Below, piece after piece: positions 58,475 through 64,000 of a stretch of 64,000 nucleotides of DNA (positions are counted from its first letter, which is position 1; every line of letters begins with the position of its first letter). A program made the position numbers and the translations under genes. The notes below the pieces were generated by a model, which saw nothing but the letters and a program-made list of their open reading frames with translations, had not been told where the DNA came from and did not search any database. This DNA is from Pedobacter faecalis (lineage in GTDB: Bacteria > Bacteroidota > Bacteroidia > Sphingobacteriales > Sphingobacteriaceae), in contig NZ_JARXOW010000001.1 in assembly GCF_030182585.1 (NCBI RefSeq), positions 620,001 through 684,000 of the forward strand, given 5' to 3'.

Positions 58475-59458
58475 ATGCAGGCTACAGAGAATCGCAGGAA
58501 GATTACAGTGGGGATTTTTATTTTATTAGGACTGGTCATTTTTGTGGTGGGAATATTTACGCTCGGCTCGCAGAAAAAGGCTTTTGTGAAGAGCTTTACT
58601 GTGGACGTAGTGTTCGACGACATTCAGGGTTTGAAGGCCGGAAATAACGTTTGGTTCTCGGGCGTGAAGATCGGTACGATTAAGAAGATCCAGTTTTACG
58701 GAACATCGCAGGTGCAGGTTTTCCTGAATATTGAGGAGGAGGCCCATAAATACATCCACAAAGATGCTACGGCCAGCATCAGTTCAGATGGACTGATTGG
58801 CAACAAGATCATTGTGGTGACCGGGGGAAGTCCGAAGTTTCCTTTTGTGGAAGACGGCGACCGGTTGAGGGCAAGTACAACCTTGTCGACCGACGACATC
58901 ATGCAGACTTTCCAGGTGAACAATAAAAACCTGGTGGATGTGACGGCTGACTTTAAGGTATTGGCACGGAGCCTCGTGGAAGGTAAGGGAACGGCGGGAA
59001 CGCTTTTATCGGACGAGGAAGTGGCGTCGAATTTTAAACAGATTGTTGCGAACCTGAAAACGACAACGGCTTCGGCCGACAGGATGGCGCGTGAGCTCGA
59101 TGCTTTCTCGAAAAGATTGAATACTAAGGGCGGGCTTGCCGACAAGCTGCTTACGGATACCGCCGTGTTTGCCCAGTTGGAATCGTCGGTTAACGAACTG
59201 CGCAAGACTGCCGCTTCGGCCGCTACCCTTACGGAAAATCTGAACACGGCATCTGGCAAACTGAACCAAACGGACAATGCGCTGGGTGTTTTACTGAACG
59301 ACGAGGCGACTGCAGAACAGCTGAAGGGAATTGTGAGGAATATGGAGACCAGCAGCAAAAAGCTTGATGAGAATCTGGAGGCGCTGCAGCACAATTTCCT
59401 GTTGCGCGGCTTCTTTAAAAAGCGTGCGAGGGAACAGGCTGAAGCACAAAAACCATAA
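58475..59458 (+). CDS. mlaD: MlaD/MCE-family lipid-binding protein
   Basis: A 327-residue protein anchored by one N-terminal span (ITVGIFILLGLVIFVVGIFTLG, residues 8-30). The single MCE domain follows (FTVDVVFDDIQGLKAGNNVWFSGVKIGTIKKIQF, SSDGLIGNKIIVVTGGSP, about 41-125). Residues 150-315 form a long helical part that could make a coiled coil in the periplasm. MCE domains form hexameric rings that carry lipids to or from the ABC transporter. It is the third gene of the mlaEFD operon. Confidence 0.93.
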   Translation: MQATENRRKITVGIFILLGLVIFVVGIFTLGSQKKAFVKSFTVDVVFDDIQGLKAGNNVWFSGVKIGTIKKIQFYGTSQVQVFLNIEEEAHKYIHKDATASISSDGLIGNKIIVVTGGSPKFPFVEDGDRLRASTTLSTDDIMQTFQVNNKNLVDVTADFKVLARSLVEGKGTAGTLLSDEEVASNFKQIVANLKTTTASADRMARELDAFSKRLNTKGGLADKLLTDTAVFAQLESSVNELRKTAASAATLTENLNTASGKLNQTDNALGVLLNDEATAEQLKGIVRNMETSSKKLDENLEALQHNFLLRGFFKKRAREQAEAQKP

Positions 59459-59461
59459 CGG

Positions 59462-60331
59462 ATGAATATGATTATTCTGGAAAACGATATTCTTAAGGTA
59501 TGCATCGCAGAAAAGGGTGCCGAATTACAAAGCCTGGTGAACAAGCAAACCGGGAAGGAATATATGTGGAGCGGTAACCCCGACTTTTGGGGTAAGTTTA
59601 GTCCTGTTCTATTCCCTATTGTTGGCGGGTTGAAGGATAACCGTTATACCGTTGGCCGCAGTGAATATAGCTTGCCGCGACATGGCTTTGCGCGCGACCA
59701 GGTTTTTCAGTTAAAGGAGGAAGGAGATTCATATGCTACGTTTACGCTTGGCCACAGCGATCAAACGCTTAAGGTGTATCCCTTTGCATTTACGCTGAAC
59801 ATCAAATATACATTAGACGGCGCTGCTGTGGTGTGCAGCTATGAGGTTGTTAATCCTGGTGACGAGCAGCTTTGGTTTTCTATCGGGGCACATCCTGCAT
59901 TTGCGATAGACACCTCTGTGGCTAACTTTTCGGACTATTATCTGGAGTTTAACCGGGACAATGAACTTGTGAGGCATTTGCTTAGGAAGGATCTGATTTC
60001 TGAGGAGACTGAGACGATTCCATTGGACAACAAGACTTTACAACTTTCGCACAAATTGTTTCAGGAAGACGCGCTGGTCATGAAGTCGATGAAGAGCGAC
60101 CGGATCAGGCTTGGCAATGTTAAAAACGGAAATGGTATCGATTTCAGTTTTAAGGACTTCCCATTCTTCGGTATCTGGTCGGCCCCCAACGCTGATTTTG
60201 TTTGCCTGGAACCCTGGTGTGGCATAGCTGATGAGGTGGGTCATAATCAGCGCCTGGAAGAAAAAACCGGCATCATGTCACTCGCGGCCGGGGCGACATG
60301 GCAAAGAAGCTGGTCGGTAACTACTTTTTAA
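59462..60331 (+). CDS. Aldose 1-epimerase family protein
   Basis: A 289-residue cytosolic protein of the galactose mutarotase-like fold, LacX/YeaD-type branch. GAELQSLVNKQTGKEYMWSGNPDFWGKFSPVLFPIVG at the start, LPRHGFARDQVF near residue 73, SIGAHPAF near 140 with the catalytic histidine, and FVCLEPWCGIAD near 241 with the acidic partner are visible. It turns alpha- into beta-aldose forms; the sugar is unknown. It follows mlaD by three bases and overlaps the convergent histidine kinase gene by 11 bases. Confidence 0.9.
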   Translation: MNMIILENDILKVCIAEKGAELQSLVNKQTGKEYMWSGNPDFWGKFSPVLFPIVGGLKDNRYTVGRSEYSLPRHGFARDQVFQLKEEGDSYATFTLGHSDQTLKVYPFAFTLNIKYTLDGAAVVCSYEVVNPGDEQLWFSIGAHPAFAIDTSVANFSDYYLEFNRDNELVRHLLRKDLISEETETIPLDNKTLQLSHKLFQEDALVMKSMKSDRIRLGNVKNGNGIDFSFKDFPFFGIWSAPNADFVCLEPWCGIADEVGHNQRLEEKTGIMSLAAGATWQRSWSVTTF

Positions 60332-61520
60332 GGTCTGCAGGCAGCGACATATTAAATATGGCGCCTTTACCTTTTCCTTCGCTTTCTGCCCAGATCCTGC
60401 CGCCGTGCGCCTCAACCATCGCTTTAACGATGGACAGGCCGAGACCGGTAGACCTTTCCCCTCCTGTGGGCTGGGCACTTAGACGCGTAAAACGCTGAAA
60501 TAGGTTTGATTTATCTTCTTCGGTAAGTCCCTGTCCCTGATCGGCCACAGAAACGATGACCTGACCGTTGCTGCCGGTACGTATGGTTACGGTTATACGT
60601 GTGTGCTGCGGCGAATATTTGATGGCATTGTTGAGCAGATTGTCAATTACCTCGGAGAGCTTGCTCTCGTCGGCCCGTATATAGATGTCGTCCGGATTTA
60701 TAAACTCTATAACCTGATTTTTGCGGTCGGCCAGCGGCTGGTTCATTGCAATAACGTTGGCGATGAGCGCTGATGCGTTAAGCTTGACGAGCAACAGTCT
60801 GGTCTTGCCCGCCTCGACGGCTCCGGAGTCCAGCAGCTCGTCGATGATATGCACGATATTTAACACCGAAGCTTTGATCTGGTCGCACATTTTGTCGACC
60901 ATTTCCGGATCGCCTTTCTTGAGTTTGATCAGATCCGCGCGGACCGGAATGGTGGTAAGCGGATTCTTAAGATCGTGTGCAGTGGTATGCAAAAGCTGTC
61001 TGTTGCCCACCGAGGCTAGTTCTGATGTATATCTGAGCTCAATCTGCTCCATAACCAGGTCCCGGAAATCAATCAGTGTGTCAATATCTTCCGGCGAAAG
61101 TGAACGCGGCTGCACGTCCATGATGCAAAAGGTACCAAGATTAAACCCTTCTTTTGTTTTTAGGGGCGCAGCGGCATAGAACTGTAGTCCGTGAGCCTGA
61201 ACGAGCGGACTGGAAACAGCCTCTGCATGAAGCAGCGCGTTTTCGATCACATATACATCGTCATACATAATCGCAGTTCCGCAGAGTCCATCCGCCCTGT
61301 TTATTTGTTCTGCCTGAAAGCCATATTTTGATTTGAACCAAATACGTCCCTCGTCTACGATACTGATAAATACCAAAGGAACGTTAAAATGTCTGGCGGC
61401 GAGTCGGGTTAGTTTGTCATAGCATGGCTCTGAAACCGTATCTAAAATCCGGTATTTATACAGAGCCTTAACCCTTAACGCTTCGTTTGAAGCTATGTTT
61501 GAAACAGGTTGCATGCCCAT
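60321..61520 (-). CDS. GAF-domain sensor histidine kinase
   Basis: A 399-residue soluble kinase. A GAF domain (about 22-160, LTRLAARHFNVPLVFISIVDEGRIWFKSKYGF and FCGTAIM-type CGTAIMYDD) is followed by HisKA with the phospho-acceptor histidine in TTAHDLKNPLTTIP (near residue 180) and HATPase (NLLNNAIKYSPQ, DQGQGLTEED, STGLGLSIVKAMVEAHGG). No membrane span, so the signal is sensed inside the cell. No response regulator lies beside it: an orphan kinase. The GAF type is similar to those found after phytochrome-like proteins, but chromophore residues are missing. Confidence 0.93.
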   Translation of the reverse strand: MGMQPVSNIASNEALRVKALYKYRILDTVSEPCYDKLTRLAARHFNVPLVFISIVDEGRIWFKSKYGFQAEQINRADGLCGTAIMYDDVYVIENALLHAEAVSSPLVQAHGLQFYAAAPLKTKEGFNLGTFCIMDVQPRSLSPEDIDTLIDFRDLVMEQIELRYTSELASVGNRQLLHTTAHDLKNPLTTIPVRADLIKLKKGDPEMVDKMCDQIKASVLNIVHIIDELLDSGAVEAGKTRLLLVKLNASALIANVIAMNQPLADRKNQVIEFINPDDIYIRADESKLSEVIDNLLNNAIKYSPQHTRITVTIRTGSNGQVIVSVADQGQGLTEEDKSNLFQRFTRLSAQPTGGERSTGLGLSIVKAMVEAHGGRIWAESEGKGKGAIFNMSLPADLKK

Positions 61521-61647
61521 CTAACTTTATTTATCTTGACAATAGGTAAGCTAATATAGTCTTCTCTTCCCTGATTTCAAAATTTAACTTTGACTTACAG
61601 TAGTTTAAGCACCGATGTACGATTCTTAGCGTATTCTAGCGGTATTT

Positions 61648-62433
61648 TTACTGGATTACCGCATTTCTCCTGCTTGAGGTATGCGCATTAAAAACACCTA
61701 ATGCGCCGTTATTAAAGTTTGAGGGCGGATTTGCCGGCGAAACGGGAGGCCCGCCACCACCTGTGATCTGCTCCAGGCTGAAGAAGTATTTGTACACGTC
61801 GCGGTTGATGGACTGAAGTTCGACTTCCAGCGTGTCCCCTGTTTTTAGTTTGTCTAACTCATGATACAAGACGTTAGAAATGACGTTGCCGTTGTTAAAC
61901 CGGTCGTCACTAACATCGTCTTCTTCAACTTTATCTTTTACGGTTAAAAGATAACGGTAATTGTTCTGCGCATTAGCCGGGTCGTTAAAGTTGGCCGCTA
62001 CATAGGTATTTTCCTCGCCAAAGAAACTCAGCCGTTTGAAGGAGAGTGAGTCGAGATAGACCTTTTCGGGCATGTAAGAGGTGGAGGAGTAGGTTACGCC
62101 GTCGACCGTAACATTCAAGGTGTAGCCTGTGCCGGGCATCCCCCGCATCCGCGGCGTACGGTAAACGCCTTTCTCTACTTCACGAAGGTTCACATCCTGT
62201 CCGGGGATAGACAGCACCACTTTAGCGCCTGCAACACCATTGAAGCTATTGGGTTCGGTGAAGCTGTAGGTGCGTGATACACGGACGAAATGATGCTGAT
62301 AGTTGTCATTCAGACTCGCATCGATCACAATTTTAGGTTCGGCGTTGTCCAGATCAAGATCGACGACCTTTTCGCAGGCGGCCGCCGCAATTGCCACTAA
62401 AAGTAAACCAATAAAAATTCTTATCCTGCCCAT
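61648..62433 (-). CDS. DUF4249 family lipoprotein
   Basis: A 261-residue lipoprotein with the lipobox IAAAAC (Cys20) followed by EKVVDLDLDNAEPKIVIDASL, the family's signature start. An immunoglobulin-like region (AKVVLSIPGQDVNLREVEKGVYRTPRM) and a C-terminal part with EVELQSINRDVYKYFFSLEQ follow. DUF4249 lipoproteins are encoded beside TonB-dependent receptors in Bacteroidetes and probably act as their surface partner, in analogy to SusD. Here it starts four bases after the receptor stop. The substrate is unknown. Confidence 0.9.
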   Translation of the reverse strand: MGRIRIFIGLLLVAIAAAACEKVVDLDLDNAEPKIVIDASLNDNYQHHFVRVSRTYSFTEPNSFNGVAGAKVVLSIPGQDVNLREVEKGVYRTPRMRGMPGTGYTLNVTVDGVTYSSTSYMPEKVYLDSLSFKRLSFFGEENTYVAANFNDPANAQNNYRYLLTVKDKVEEDDVSDDRFNNGNVISNVLYHELDKLKTGDTLEVELQSINRDVYKYFFSLEQITGGGGPPVSPANPPSNFNNGALGVFNAHTSSRRNAVIQ

Positions 62434-62437
62434 CTGC

Positions 62438-64000
62438 TTAAAATTTAAAGTTCCACGTTACCGAAGGTATTATACCAAATAAGGTGGTTTGAACGGCCTG
62501 AGTCCTTTCAGGATCGTCGGGATTATCTTCGAAGTCGATTGAAAAAGCGTTATGGCGGTTGTAAAGGTTGTAGATCCCGAACGACCAGTTGGACTGTATT
62601 TTGCGTCCCGGCTTGCCTTCTAAAGTCGCGGATACATCCAGACGGTGGTAGTCGGGTGTCCGGTACCCGTTCTTTTCGGTGTAATAGAATACTGTGCGAC
62701 CGTTGATCTGGTATTTACCGCTTGGAAAAGTAACCGCATTTCCGGTGTTATAAACGAACACGGACGAGAAGGTCCAGCGTTTGCCCGGCTTGTAAATTCC
62801 GACGAGCGAAAGATCGTGCGTCCTGTCCTGACGGGCGTAAAACCAACGGCCATCATCTATGGCATCAAACTGCCGCTGGGTGCGCGACCAGGTATAGCCC
62901 AGCCATCCGTTAAGCTTTCCGAAACGCTTCTTAAAAAACAGCTCTATACCGTAGGCCCGGCCATCGCCATACAGTAGATCGGCTTCAACATTGGCATTGC
63001 CACGAAGATCGGTACCGGTACGGTATTCGATCTGATTCTGCATCCATTTATAGTATACCTCGGCAGAAAATTCGTACTTGTTATCGCTGAAATTCCGAAA
63101 GTATCCTGAAGCGATCTGATCAGCGATCTCCGGCTTCACGTTGTTGCTATTCATGATGTACAGGTCGGTAGGCGACGTTGAGGTAGAATTGGACATCAGG
63201 TGTATATGCTGTGTGTTCCGTGTATAGGCTGCTTTAATGGAGGAGCTCGTGTTGAGCTGATAGCTGGCTGATACCCGTGGCTCCAGGTTGAAGTAGTTAC
63301 TGACCAGTTCGCCATTTCCGTAAGCGGTGGTTGTGAGCGTGTTGCCATCTTCATCGTAGGTGCGGAAATTGCCTGGGCCGAGCAGGGAGAAATTGCTGAG
63401 ACGTAGCCCATATACCAGGTTAAACCGCTCTGCCGGACTCCATTCGTTAGAGATGTAACCAGCCAGCTCTATGCCTTTGCGATCTTCATAGTTGGTGTTG
63501 TTTACACTGGATTGAGGGCCTGATTCAAGATTTCCCGGTGCTATGGTATGATGGATGGCGTTAACACCAAATTTGAGCCGGTTATTGTTGCCAATGCTGT
63601 ACTCAAAATCCTGCTTAAGGTTAAAGTCTTTGATGGCGGACTTGATCTTGAAGCTGTTCTCAGCGATCTGGTTTTCGATAACGTAATTGTAATTGCTGTA
63701 TATCAGTGAAGTATTGGAGAACAGGCGATTACTGAACAGGTGGTTCCAGCGCAGGGTAAGTGTCGAATTTCCCCAATCGAACCCAAAAGTTTCTGAAATC
63801 CCGAGATTGTCGCGGCCAAAATAACCCGACAGGAAGATGGTGTTCCGGTCGTTGATCTGATAGTTGGCTTTGGCATTCAAGTCGTAAAAATAGAGTGTGT
63901 TCCCTCTTACTGAGCTGTCGGGCGACAAGGCCAGGAAGGCGTCGAGATAGGTGCGCCTGCCGCTAATCATGAAAGAACCTTTGTCTTTCGAGAGTGGCCC
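62438..64000 (-). CDS. TonB-dependent receptor, C-terminal part (cut by window end)
   Basis: At least 520 codons of the barrel are in the window, and the frame stays open to the last base: before the first methionine at 63970 it reads GPLSKDKGSF, then MISGRRTYLDAF, a motif normal in the middle of these receptors. So the gene starts beyond the window. Barrel motifs include YGIELFFKKRFGKLNGWLGYTWSRTQRQF near the middle, RTHDLSLVGIYKPGKRW, and a final IIPSVTWNFKF. The N-terminal signal, carboxypeptidase-like domain and plug are expected outside. It pairs with the DUF4249 lipoprotein that follows. Confidence 0.93.
   Translation of the reverse strand, partial: GPLSKDKGSFMISGRRTYLDAFLALSPDSSVRGNTLYFYDLNAKANYQINDRNTIFLSGYFGRDNLGISETFGFDWGNSTLTLRWNHLFSNRLFSNTSLIYSNYNYVIENQIAENSFKIKSAIKDFNLKQDFEYSIGNNNRLKFGVNAIHHTIAPGNLESGPQSSVNNTNYEDRKGIELAGYISNEWSPAERFNLVYGLRLSNFSLLGPGNFRTYDEDGNTLTTTAYGNGELVSNYFNLEPRVSASYQLNTSSSIKAAYTRNTQHIHLMSNSTSTSPTDLYIMNSNNVKPEIADQIASGYFRNFSDNKYEFSAEVYYKWMQNQIEYRTGTDLRGNANVEADLLYGDGRAYGIELFFKKRFGKLNGWLGYTWSRTQRQFDAIDDGRWFYARQDRTHDLSLVGIYKPGKRWTFSSVFVYNTGNAVTFPSGKYQINGRTVFYYTEKNGYRTPDYHRLDVSATLEGKPGRKIQSNWSFGIYNLYNRHNAFSIDFEDNPDDPERTQAVQTTLFGIIPSVTWNFKF

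Noticed and set aside
58696..59544. 282-codon open frame opposite mlaD
   Set aside because: Serine- and phenylalanine-rich shadow of the mlaD coding strand; no family features.

Overview
The window looks like a chromosomal stretch of a Bacteroidetes bacterium, most likely Sphingobacteriaceae (Pedobacter or Mucilaginibacter type). This rests on SusC/SusD, FecR and ECF sigma genes, a DUF4249 plus TonB-receptor pair, many lipoproteins with acidic residues after the lipobox cysteine, -7 promoter elements of the TAnnTTTG type, and mostly weak Shine-Dalgarno sites. I saw no rRNA, tRNA, CRISPR array or recognisable insertion sequence. No stretch above about 300 bases is without a gene or pseudogene.

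Region 1 (1-11.2 kb) is a heme acquisition island with two divergent arms. The minus arm runs from a TonB-dependent heme receptor through a heme oxygenase and an AraC-type regulator into five consecutive HmuY-like surface lipoproteins, with a sixth lipoprotein cut by the window start. The plus arm is a translationally coupled hmuTUV ABC transporter. Heme would be captured outside, passed through the receptor and the ABC transporter, and opened by the oxygenase.

Region 2 (11-14.2 kb) holds a 44-residue membrane protein, a DUF6266 protein, a YD-repeat-like lipoprotein, a small conserved protein and a complete phosphotriesterase-family hydrolase. It is followed by an intergenic cluster of palindromes.

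Region 3 (14.4-30.3 kb, visibly more AT-rich) is a SusCD-type utilisation locus on the minus strand: ECF sigma factor, FecR anti-sigma factor, SusC, SusD, a secreted S9 peptidase, a GH2 hydrolase with an unusual C-terminal extension, a Crp-like regulator and a class V aminotransferase. An MqsR/MqsA-like toxin-antitoxin pair on the plus strand separates the sigma factor from its anti-sigma factor. The fecR gene carries three different palindromic or interspersed repeats, all in frame.

Region 4 (30.3-38.5 kb) is accessory. It has an antitoxin-like orphan, a DinB-like protein, and two nearly identical Rpn-family PD-(D/E)XK nuclease genes as 804-bp direct repeats about 2.9 kb apart. Between them lie a RibD/DHFR-like gene, an AraC regulator and a broken TlpA-like gene. 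The two nuclease copies share their bodies but have unrelated C-terminal ends, and each has an internal GGAGG plus ATG that could give a separate C-terminal protein. A large outer-membrane beta-barrel protein and four tandem DnaA-box-like 11-mers follow.

Region 5 (38.6-64 kb) is mainly housekeeping: a metallophosphoesterase, a Spy-like protein, alaS, a MerR regulator, a helix-hairpin-helix outer-membrane protein overlapping comEC, a bacteriophytochrome operon (bphP, response regulator, bphO) that continues into an enoyl-CoA hydratase, an LTA-synthase-like enzyme and a DPP-IV-like peptidase, an Mla-type lipid transport operon with an aldose epimerase, a GAF histidine kinase, and a DUF4249 lipoprotein with a TonB receptor cut by the window end.
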